Origin: an uncultured Pseudanabaenaceae cyanobacterium
Lineage (GTDB): Bacteria; Cyanobacteriota; Cyanobacteriia; PCC-9006; JAAUQQ01
DNA length: 5,389 nt
Direction: 5' to 3'
Assembly (NCBI GenBank): GCA_938015405.1
Contig: CALLPZ010000076.1
Coordinates: 1 to 5,389, forward strand
This document shows, piece after piece, positions 1 through 5,389 of this stretch; position 1 is the first letter of the stretch; each line of letters begins with the position of its first letter. A model generated the notes under the pieces. It was given only the letters and a program-made list of their open reading frames with translations, did not search any database and was not told the DNA's origin. The translations under genes and the position numbers were made by a program.

Positions 1-2474
1 GCAGCTGCGCGATCGCTCTCCCCATCCTCCTTGCGGCCCCCCATGCCCAAGCTGAAGGCAGTCGCGACCTCACCAGCAGCGGAGGCTACCGCCCCTACAT
101 CGAATACCGCACTGCCTCAGCCGGTGGTGTTCCCCGTAGAACCATCATCAAGGTCTATGCCGAAGTCGGTGAAACCATCGACCTCGGATCCAGTGCCGTC
201 GGCATTGGCAGCGGAATCATTGAATATACCCGCCCCAACGGCAGCCAGGGAGACTGTGGCAGCACAGGCCTGATCGCCAATCGCACCGAAGAAGATAACC
301 AAAGCTTTACCCCCTGCAGCATTACCGTCGGTAGCGGAGAAGCTGGCATCTGGGAAATCGATTTTGTCAGCCCGAACGAGGCCAGTGCTGACAACCCCAC
401 AGCCAGGACAGCCACCTCAAGCTGGACCCAACCCAACAATGTCGGCTATGTCTCTGCCTGGGATGTCACCGTAAAAGATGGAGGAGCCCCTGTCAGCGGC
501 AGAGTCTACGCCAACTACTATGCATTCAATATCGGCAACAACGTCAACAATGCCCTGAGCTCCAGCATGGTGGTATTGACCGAAGAAGGGTATCGCTACG
601 AAGTGGACTTCAACGGTCTCGACCCCTTTGGTTTCATCCTCTTCTCTAACAACAAGGGCTACCGCGACAACCAGGGAGACCCCATCTTCCGCTCCCTGCA
701 ATACGTGGGTAACAACCCGGGCACCTTGCCTAACGGCTTTTCTTTTCAAGACCCCAATGCTGCCGATAGCGGCAATGATGTCACCCACAAGCTATTCATC
801 AATCCGCCCGATTCAAGCATGCCGAGTTTTGCCAGCTCCCCCACCGGGCAAACCTGGCTCTATAGTGAACCCTCTCCTCCCCCCGTCCCCAATAATTTTG
901 CCTTCGTCGGCGAAGAAGGCACCAATGGCCAGGCCGGCACCAGCCCCCTAGGCGGGGCATTCACCTTCGACTACACCGGCATCACCGACAACAGCTACAG
1001 CATCACCCTGGATCTTGGGGGCAATGCGGATGGTAGCCCCGACGGTATCTATGGCAATGCCAATGATGTAACGCTTTTAGGCTTAGCCAGCCCAGGATTT
1101 AACGAAGTGCCCTGGAATGGTTTGGATGGCAATGGAACCCCCGTCAATGCCGGGGATAACAGCTACGGAGCCCAAATCAATCTCTACGCCGGGGAGGCTC
1201 ACTTTCCCATGGCCGATGCTGAGAATAATACCAACGGCATCATTATCGAACGATTGAACGAGCCTGCAGGTTTCTCCAGCGGTGGGGAGTTTCAGGTCTA
1301 TTACGACGATCGCAACAGTGGCTCCAGCGCCAGCGACTTTAGCATCTGCACCTCCGGCGAAACGGGAGCAGACTGCTATGGCACCGGCCCCAATCCTCGC
1401 GCGGCGCTCCTAGGCATTAACAGTAACAGCGGTGCCCATCGTTTTAGCAGCTCCTACGGCGATCGCCGGGGTCTCGACACCTGGGTCTACTACCCCTCAA
1501 CCACAGTGGTACTCAACGGTGGCATCACCATTAAGGAAGCCGACCTCGTTCTGCTCAAAACTGACAACACCGACACCGCCGTCCCCGGTGACAACCTCAC
1601 CTATGTGATCACCGTCGAAAACAAAGGCCCCAGCAATGTTGTCGATGCCACCTTTGAGGACAACCTGCCCCCAGAACTGACCAACGCCACCTGGACCTGT
1701 GCCATTACCACCGGCACTGGCAACTGCCATGCCGCCTCCGGTGCTGCGGATGGGGCAAATCAGATCCTCACCACCTTGGACCTGGAAAAGGACGCGATCG
1801 CCACCTACACCATCAGCACCCAGGTGGTCTCCGCCCCCCCTAGCAACAGCATTGATAACACGGGCACCATTACTCGCTCCAACGACGTCACCGACCCAGA
1901 CCTCACGAATAACAGCGACAGCGATACGACCACCCTCAACCTGCTACTCGACCTCACCTTGGTGAAACGGATTACGGCGATCGACGGGACCACCATCACC
2001 AGCTATGTCGATGACACCCAAGACAATCCCGCAACGCCCACGGTGAACGAAGCCAACTTCGATAACCATGCCTTCTGGCCCCCTGGCAGCAACGCCGCTG
2101 GCATTAGCGATTTCCTCGCTGGTGCCATCAGCGATGACATAAGCCCAGGGGAGGAACTGGAATACACCATCTATTTCCTATCCAGCGGCAACTTCCCCCT
2201 CACCAACGTCAACCTCTGCGACTGGATTCCGCCGAATACGGCCTACGTGGCCAATTCAGCAGAGCTATTCATAGATGGTACTACAACCAATGGTACGGTC
2301 CAGTTCCTCAGTGCAGGCACAGCCCCATCTGTGCCCTGCCCCCCAGGCAGCAATAGCAACGGGGCCGTCATCGTCAACGTGGTCAATAGCCCCACCCAGC
2401 TCCCCGCTGCCACCGGAGCCGGAACACCGAGCAATGCCTACGGCTATATCCGCTTTCGGGTCACCGTCGATTAA
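1..2474 (+). CDS. Large secreted DUF11-repeat surface protein, 5'-truncated by the window edge (gene A)
   Basis: The reading frame is open from the left edge (first whole codon at 3) to TAA at 2472-2474, giving 823 visible residues. The ATG at 567 is internal; coding clearly continues upstream of it. Visible residues 1-17 are the end of a signal peptide, with hydrophobic AIALPILLAA and an AQA|EGS cleavage site after residue 17, so only a short N-terminus is missing. Residues 18 to about 510 are Gly/Asn/Ser-rich and aromatic-rich. I do not recognise this part; it includes PWNGLDGNGTPVNAG (370-384), which resembles the W-x-G-x-D-x-N-G motif of FlgD-type Ig-like folds. Residues about 513-646 match a DUF11 / TIGR01451-type repeat (start ADLVLLKTDN, NLTYVITVENKGPS, end NNSDSDTTTLN). 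Residues about 648-823 form a second module, TLVKRITAI to FRVTVD, shared with the C-terminus of the next gene. No enzyme motif, LPXTG or lipobox is seen. It is probably exported through Sec to the cell surface or medium. A structural or adhesive role is inferred. Confidence 0.9.
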   Translation, partial: SCAIALPILLAAPHAQAEGSRDLTSSGGYRPYIEYRTASAGGVPRRTIIKVYAEVGETIDLGSSAVGIGSGIIEYTRPNGSQGDCGSTGLIANRTEEDNQSFTPCSITVGSGEAGIWEIDFVSPNEASADNPTARTATSSWTQPNNVGYVSAWDVTVKDGGAPVSGRVYANYYAFNIGNNVNNALSSSMVVLTEEGYRYEVDFNGLDPFGFILFSNNKGYRDNQGDPIFRSLQYVGNNPGTLPNGFSFQDPNAADSGNDVTHKLFINPPDSSMPSFASSPTGQTWLYSEPSPPPVPNNFAFVGEEGTNGQAGTSPLGGAFTFDYTGITDNSYSITLDLGGNADGSPDGIYGNANDVTLLGLASPGFNEVPWNGLDGNGTPVNAGDNSYGAQINLYAGEAHFPMADAENNTNGIIIERLNEPAGFSSGGEFQVYYDDRNSGSSASDFSICTSGETGADCYGTGPNPRAALLGINSNSGAHRFSSSYGDRRGLDTWVYYPSTTVVLNGGITIKEADLVLLKTDNTDTAVPGDNLTYVITVENKGPSNVVDATFEDNLPPELTNATWTCAITTGTGNCHAASGAADGANQILTTLDLEKDAIATYTISTQVVSAPPSNSIDNTGTITRSNDVTDPDLTNNSDSDTTTLNLLLDLTLVKRITAIDGTTITSYVDDTQDNPATPTVNEANFDNHAFWPPGSNAAGISDFLAGAISDDISPGEELEYTIYFLSSGNFPLTNVNLCDWIPPNTAYVANSAELFIDGTTTNGTVQFLSAGTAPSVPCPPGSNSNGAVIVNVVNSPTQLPAATGAGTPSNAYGYIRFRVTVD
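9..16. repeat. HIP1 octamer
   Basis: Exact GCGATCGC inside the gene A signal-peptide coding region. HIP1 is a short palindrome strongly over-represented in many cyanobacterial genomes. Confidence 0.85.
1459..1466. repeat. HIP1 octamer
   Basis: Exact GCGATCGC within the extended palindrome GGCGATCGCC, in gene A just before the DUF11 repeat, coding YGDRR. Confidence 0.85.
1794..1801. repeat. HIP1 octamer
   Basis: Exact GCGATCGC within the DUF11 repeat of gene A, coding the DAIAT stretch. Confidence 0.85.
1941..2471 (+). repeat. LVKR-x-TAI C-terminal module, copy 1 (gene A)
   Basis: This is the last ~176 residues of gene A. Landmarks in order are TLVKRITAI, PGEELEYTIYFLSSGN, NVNLCDWIPPNTAYV, VPCPPGSNSNGAVIVNV, and GTPSNAYGYIRFRVTVD at the very end. 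The same landmarks occur in the same order at the end of gene B. It resembles a diverged DUF11-type sandwich, so the divergence may be recent within one module family. Boundaries are approximate. Confidence 0.8.
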
Positions 2475-2499
2475 CCCGCTGGTTCACTCGCTAGGTCTA

Positions 2500-2577
2500 G
2501 AGCGCTGCCAAGGCTCACGACCTATTCCCACTTCCCTATTTTTGCCAGTTAAAGCCAACATCATCTACACAGCGCTC
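2500..2577 (+). repeat. Long-range 8-bp inverted repeat in the A-B gap
   Basis: GAGCGCTG (2500-2507) and CAGCGCTC (2570-2577) are perfect reverse complements 62 bases apart, in the 123-bp gap between genes A and B. Each contains the palindrome AGCGCT. They could close a long loop or be paired protein sites, but one chance match of this length in the gap is not very improbable. Confidence 0.25.
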
Positions 2578-2597
2578 CATGCTGTGCCTGCCAGCCC

Positions 2598-4538
2598 ATG
2601 AGATTTTCCCCTGTTCCAGCTCGCTTTTCTCCAGCCATCTCCCGTGCTGCAACCCAGCTCATCACCACCCTACTCCTCGTGGGCGGCAGTAGCTTGGGCC
2701 CCATCCTACCGGCAGTCGCAGACGGAACGACGGCAGGCATAGAGATCAAGAACACCGCTGTGGGCTCGTTCCAGAATCCCAATGACTTAGTCGCTCCCCC
2801 CACAACGGTCACCTCCAATGAAGTTATCGTCACCGTCTCGGAGGTGGCAGCACTGACCCTCACGGCCAATGGGTTCCAAGAAGCCACCATCATCGAAGCG
2901 GGCGGTGATGCAGGCCCCACCCAGGGCAATGGTCAAATCAACCCCGAAGACGTCGTTTACTTCGAATACGTCATTACCAACACCGGTAACGACCAAACGC
3001 CCTTCTTCATTCCCGGCGTTCCATCCAATGTCCAATTGAACAGCAGCGGCACCAATAACGGCGGTAGCCTCGCCCCCAACGGAAATATTGAGATCGTCAG
3101 CTACAGCACCGATGGGACGACGCAAATTGCCGTCGGTAATACCGTTCCTAGCGCAGGCATCTCCACCGACGATCCCAATGCGATCGGTACAGCGGCAGGT
3201 TCCATCCCTGTCGGTGGCACCGTCACCATTCGCGTGCCAGTCAAGCTAGCCGCTGGCTTGAGCACAAATGACACTGTGAACGTAGTCCTAGGTGACACTC
3301 CCACCGTCGGAGACCAAAGTGTCCCCAGCAACAGCGGTCCCAATGACGTTGCCACAGCAGACAATACTGGCACCACCAATGGCGACATTGACGGTGCTCC
3401 CAGCAACGGTGAGCGAGAAGCCAGCGCCACGACACAAGTCACCATTAACGAAGCGCCTCGTGACTTCGGCGACTTGCCCGACCTGGGTGCCGGCACCACC
3501 GGTCCTGGTGCAACGCCCCCCAGCGCCAACCTCGACTACGAGACCGAAGATGCCAACGGCGGTCCTAGCCACTTCATCAACGCCACGACTTTCTTGGGCA
3601 ATGCGCCCAGCGCCGATAGCACCGCCCAGGTAACCACCTTTGCAGGCCAGACTGATGGCAACGGCGATGCCAATGACGATGGTGTACAAATCACCAGCGA
3701 TACCATCCCATCCGCCACAGGCCTCCAGGGTCAATCAGTACTCCAGGGGCAAGCCATCACCCTGAATGTAGAAACTACGGGCAGCGGCAACCTCCAGGGT
3801 TGGTTCGACTGGAACCAAGACGGTGACTTCGACGATGCAGGAGAGCAGGTCATTGTTGAAACTACAACAACTGGCATCGCCACCACCACGCCGTTCAATG
3901 TCACGGTGCCCTTTGGGGCAACCCCCGGTAACACCTTTGCCCTATTCCGCTACAGCGAAGACAGCGGCGTCGGCACCACCGGTGTGGGCGGCTACGGTGA
4001 AGTTGAAACCTTCCAGGTTACCGTTGTTGGCTCTGCCCCTCAGCTAAGTCTCGTCAAACGGGTGACGGCGATCGCCAGCCCCGATGGTGCAGGCGGCTTC
4101 ACCGACACTCCCGAAACCGGCCTGGTGAACGATGGCATCGCCAACAGCCCCGACGATGAAGCCAACTGGCCTGCAAACTTCCTCCAGGGAACGATTGACA
4201 GCAGCAAGGCTGCCCCAGGAGAACAAATTGAGTACAGCCTGTACTTCCTCTCCAGCGGCAACGATGACATCACCAACCTGAACATCTGCGACATGGTCCC
4301 CAACGACACGACCTTCGTGACAGGTTCCCTCAGTCTCACTTTCAACGGTACAACCACGACACCCAGCGGCTTCTTTAGCGGCGCTCCTGTGGACCCAACC
4401 ATTTGCCCGGCAGACAACAGCAAAGGTGGTGTCCTCGTGAACGTGGCCACCGCACCTACCCCTGTTCCCAATGCAATTGCACCGGGCACCCCTGGAGATT
4501 CCTTCGGCGTCATCAAATTCCGCGTCATCGTGGACTAG
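2598..4538 (+). CDS. Secreted modular protein with GEVED-type domain and LVKR-x-TAI C-terminal module (gene B)
   Basis: The gene encodes 646 residues, from ATG 2598 to TAG 4536-4538. This is the first ATG after an in-frame TAA at 2550, and it places a normal signal peptide at the N-terminus: basic n-region, hydrophobic LITTLLLVGG, cleavage at PAVA|DGTTAG after residue 41. No clear Shine-Dalgarno sequence precedes it. Residues 42 to about 288 are an N-terminal module (DGTTAG, VTSNEV-VTVSE, YFEYVITNTGND, IRVPVKL) also found in the next gene. Residues 289-295 are DFGDLPD, a motif often found ahead of GEVED domains. Asp/Asn-rich stretches at 353-362 and 404-416 look like calcium-binding loops. 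Residues about 385-477 match the GEVED type, with GWFDWNQDGDFDDAGE at 401-416 and GYGEVETFQVTV at 465-476 (E-T where E-D is usual). Residues 482-646 are the LVKR-x-TAI module, carrying the only two cysteines of the protein (C564, C603). It lies 123 bp after gene A and 142 bp before gene C, possibly co-transcribed. Surface or matrix location is inferred; no catalytic function is visible. Confidence 0.92.
   Translation: MRFSPVPARFSPAISRAATQLITTLLLVGGSSLGPILPAVADGTTAGIEIKNTAVGSFQNPNDLVAPPTTVTSNEVIVTVSEVAALTLTANGFQEATIIEAGGDAGPTQGNGQINPEDVVYFEYVITNTGNDQTPFFIPGVPSNVQLNSSGTNNGGSLAPNGNIEIVSYSTDGTTQIAVGNTVPSAGISTDDPNAIGTAAGSIPVGGTVTIRVPVKLAAGLSTNDTVNVVLGDTPTVGDQSVPSNSGPNDVATADNTGTTNGDIDGAPSNGEREASATTQVTINEAPRDFGDLPDLGAGTTGPGATPPSANLDYETEDANGGPSHFINATTFLGNAPSADSTAQVTTFAGQTDGNGDANDDGVQITSDTIPSATGLQGQSVLQGQAITLNVETTGSGNLQGWFDWNQDGDFDDAGEQVIVETTTTGIATTTPFNVTVPFGATPGNTFALFRYSEDSGVGTTGVGGYGEVETFQVTVVGSAPQLSLVKRVTAIASPDGAGGFTDTPETGLVNDGIANSPDDEANWPANFLQGTIDSSKAAPGEQIEYSLYFLSSGNDDITNLNICDMVPNDTTFVTGSLSLTFNGTTTTPSGFFSGAPVDPTICPADNSKGGVLVNVATAPTPVPNAIAPGTPGDSFGVIKFRVIVD
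2721..3248 (+). repeat. DGTTAG N-terminal module, copy 1 (gene B)
   Basis: Mature N-terminus of gene B, from the predicted cleavage site to IRVPVKL (residues 42-217). It is collinear with the start of mature gene C over DGTTAG, SF-x-N-x-N, VTSNEV-x-VTVSE, YF-x-YVITN-x-GND, FFIPG and PVKL. Eight codons (2958-2981) differ at one base from the gene C equivalent (5086-5109). The right boundary is approximate. Confidence 0.8.
4041..4535 (+). repeat. LVKR-x-TAI C-terminal module, copy 2 (gene B)
   Basis: This is the last ~165 residues of gene B. Landmarks are SLVKRVTAI, PGEQIEYSLYFLSSGN, NLNICDMVPNDTTFV, TICPADNSKGGVLVNV, and GTPGDSFGVIKFRVIVD at the end. It is collinear with copy 1, with the two cysteines 39 residues apart here and 40 in copy 1. 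At DNA level the codons for FLSSGN are 17/18 identical between copies (2175-2192 and 4245-4262). Confidence 0.8.
4068..4075. repeat. HIP1 octamer
   Basis: Exact GCGATCGC coding the TAIA of the LVKR-x-TAI motif in gene B. The matching place in gene A (about 1978) has GCGATCGA, one mismatch away. Confidence 0.85.
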
Positions 4539-4541
4539 GCC

Positions 4542-4568
4542 CTGAGCCATTGATTCGCTGGGGCTCAG
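4542..4568 (+). promoter_or_regulatory. Alternative 7-bp hairpin competing with the 4557-4587 stem
   Basis: CTGAGCC (4542-4548) pairs with GGCTCAG (4562-4568) around a 13-base loop, beginning 3 bases after the gene B stop codon. Its right arm shares bases 4562-4565 with the left arm of the stronger 4557-4587 stem, so the two cannot form together. The position, near the stop where a terminating ribosome would cover the left arm, is compatible with translation-coupled switching. This is inference. Confidence 0.35.
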
Positions 4569-4587
4569 CCATCTGTCAAGCCCCAGC
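4557..4587 (+). terminator. 9-bp perfect hairpin after gene B, possible terminator or processing site
   Basis: GCTGGGGCT (4557-4565) and AGCCCCAGC (4579-4587) are perfect reverse complements with a 13-base loop, 18 bases after the gene B stop. The stem is GC-rich. No T-run follows it, so it is not a classical intrinsic terminator; it could end transcription weakly, mark a processing site, or protect the 3' end of the gene B message. Confidence 0.45.
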
Positions 4588-4646
4588 AGTCACTCTGCAT
4601 TCTGCATGCGACCTCTCCTTCTCGACTGCAATCCCTTCATCTATTA

Positions 4647-4670
4647 CCCCAAGACCCTGCTTTGTTGGGG
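4647..4670 (+). promoter_or_regulatory. Hairpin covering the ribosome-binding site of gene C
   Basis: CCCCAA (4647-4652) pairs with TTGGGG (4665-4670) around a 12-base loop. The right arm contains GGGG, the only purine run at a plausible Shine-Dalgarno distance (10 bases) from ATG 4681. When folded, the stem would hide it and lower initiation. A 6-bp stem is only moderately significant. Confidence 0.35.
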
Positions 4671-4680
4671 ATGAGTCACT

Positions 4681-5389
4681 ATGAACTTGCGATTTTCCCA
4701 CGCTAAACCCGCTGTTCAAAGCGCGCTTGTCCCCCCTAGACCAAGCTCTCCCAGATCTTCACCGCGCAGTCACTTTAGCCTCAAGTCCCTGCTACTCGCT
4801 GGCATCTTGAGCAGCAGCAGCCTTGTCTTGAGTGCGATACCAGTCTGGGCCGATGGCACCACTGCGGGCACCGTCATCCGCAACCAAGCCACTGCCAGTT
4901 TCGACAATGCCAACAGCCCCAGCAGCGGCAGCCCCAGCATCGTGACCTCCAACGAAGTCACCGTGACTGTCTCCGAAATTGCTGGCATTACCCTCAGCGC
5001 GATCGGAGCCACCGAAGCCCCCAGTGGGGTCAGCGGTGCAGGTCCCGAACAGGACAATGGCAACATCAACGGCAGTGACATCCTCTACTTCGACTACGTC
5101 ATTACCAACGTCGGCAACGACCCCAGCCAATTTTTTATCCCCGGCAGCCCAAGCACGGTTGTTAATGCAACCTTTAACAGTGGACTCTATGGCCCCGTGC
5201 AAATCATCGGCTACGATCCTGACGGTCCCAGCGGAAGCACCACCGCCACAGACTTAACGGGCAACCCAGTCGCCATTCCCAATGGTGGCACCACCACCAG
5301 CGGTCTCACCATTCCCGGCAGCAATGGCTCCTTCGCCCCTGACGCCACCGTGACGGTACGCATCCCCGTTAAGCTCAACACGAACCTCG
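4681..5389 (+). CDS. Secreted protein paralogous to the N-terminal half of gene B, 3'-truncated by the window edge (gene C)
   Basis: The frame opens at ATG 4681, directly after an in-frame TGA at 4672-4674, and stays open to the window end: 236 residues visible. GGGG at 4667-4670, ten bases upstream, is a weak Shine-Dalgarno candidate. The signal peptide is long. An Arg/Pro/Ser-rich n-region (1-34) precedes the hydrophobic SLLLAGILSSSSLVLSAIPV and a VWA|DGT cleavage site after residue 57. The mature protein begins DGTTAG exactly as gene B does and follows it throughout: SFDNAN (73-78), VTSNEVTVTVSEIAGITL (88-105), YFDYVITNVGND (136-147), FFIPGSPS (151-158), VRIPVKL (226-232). No cysteine is present so far. 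By analogy with gene B the missing part may carry a DFGDLPD/GEVED region and an LVKR-x-TAI terminus, but this cannot be seen. Probably a product of tandem duplication. Surface location is inferred and function is unknown. Confidence 0.88.
   Translation, partial: MNLRFSHAKPAVQSALVPPRPSSPRSSPRSHFSLKSLLLAGILSSSSLVLSAIPVWADGTTAGTVIRNQATASFDNANSPSSGSPSIVTSNEVTVTVSEIAGITLSAIGATEAPSGVSGAGPEQDNGNINGSDILYFDYVITNVGNDPSQFFIPGSPSTVVNATFNSGLYGPVQIIGYDPDGPSGSTTATDLTGNPVAIPNGGTTTSGLTIPGSNGSFAPDATVTVRIPVKLNTNL
4852..5376 (+). repeat. DGTTAG N-terminal module, copy 2 (gene C)
   Basis: Mature N-terminus of gene C, residues 58-232, collinear with copy 1 in gene B. The middle of the module (residues ~160-220) is the least conserved and differs in length, while the strand-like blocks on both sides are closely kept. 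The module probably continues past the window edge. Confidence 0.8.

Noticed and set aside
31..273. 80-residue plus-strand frame overlapping the start of gene A
   Set aside because: It lies in another frame of the real coding region, with a low-complexity Ala/Pro/Ser composition typical of a frame shadow.
567..569. ATG at 567 as the start of gene A
   Set aside because: The same frame is open upstream to the window edge and encodes a signal-peptide tail with an AQA|E cleavage site and a plausible mature protein. Starting at 567 would remove the export signal.
2491..2504. Small hairpin just after the gene A stop (CGCT/AGCG with CTAG repeats)
   Set aside because: The stem is only 4 bp with an unfavourable interior and no T-run follows, so it is not supportable as a terminator.
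2542..2569. Possible promoter before gene B: TTGCCA at 2542 with TCTACA at 2564
   Set aside because: The -35 match is fair, but the -10 matches TATAAT at only three positions with a 16-base spacer. That is too weak to report as a feature.
3101..3734. Minus-strand frames of 142 and 148 residues opposite the middle of gene B
   Set aside because: They overlap each other in different frames and lie opposite the conserved module and GEVED-type region of gene B. Their Ala/Gly/Val/Pro composition is that of a shadow.
4044..4550. 168-residue minus-strand open frame opposite the end of gene B
   Set aside because: It is antisense to a well-supported coding region with no domain, signal or ribosome site of its own. 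High-GC genes with C-rich third positions commonly leave such open antisense frames.
4591..4608. Direct repeat CTGCAT x2 in the B-C gap
   Set aside because: Two six-base copies in tandem are too short to distinguish from chance, and nothing else suggests an attachment or regulatory site.

Overview
The window reads as cyanobacterial chromosomal DNA. It has four exact copies of the HIP1 octamer GCGATCGC and several one-mismatch copies, moderately high GC, and strong C-preference at third codon positions. The proteins are secreted and Thr/Ser/Asn/Gly/Asp-rich, of a kind common in cyanobacteria. The species cannot be named from the sequence; a filamentous (Leptolyngbya/Oscillatoria-like) lineage is only a guess.

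Three same-strand genes fill the window. Gene A (1-2474, 5' end outside the window) encodes a large exported protein. It has the tail of a signal peptide, about 490 residues I cannot assign to a family, one DUF11-type beta-sandwich repeat, and a C-terminal module beginning with an LVKR-x-TAI motif. Gene B (2598-4538, complete, 646 aa) has a signal peptide, an N-terminal module, a DFGDLPD / GEVED-type middle region, and the same LVKR-x-TAI module at its C-terminus. Gene C (4681-5389, 3' end outside the window) starts with a signal peptide and the same N-terminal module as gene B. The three genes thus form a tandem family with mixed and matched modules, expected to be on the cell surface or released. 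No catalytic domain is visible. An adhesive, sheath, extracellular-matrix or cell-contact role is inferred only.

The two intergenic gaps are short (123 and 142 bp) and hold no gene. The B-C gap is structured. Just after gene B's stop there is a 9-bp perfect hairpin that overlaps an alternative 7-bp hairpin, so only one can form at a time. Just before gene C, a 6-bp hairpin covers the only Shine-Dalgarno-like G-run. No RNA gene, CRISPR array, insertion sequence or origin was found. The most notable points are the shared module that ends both complete proteins at the same C-terminal residue, the strict pairing of cysteines, the unassigned N-terminal half of gene A, and the structured leader of gene C.
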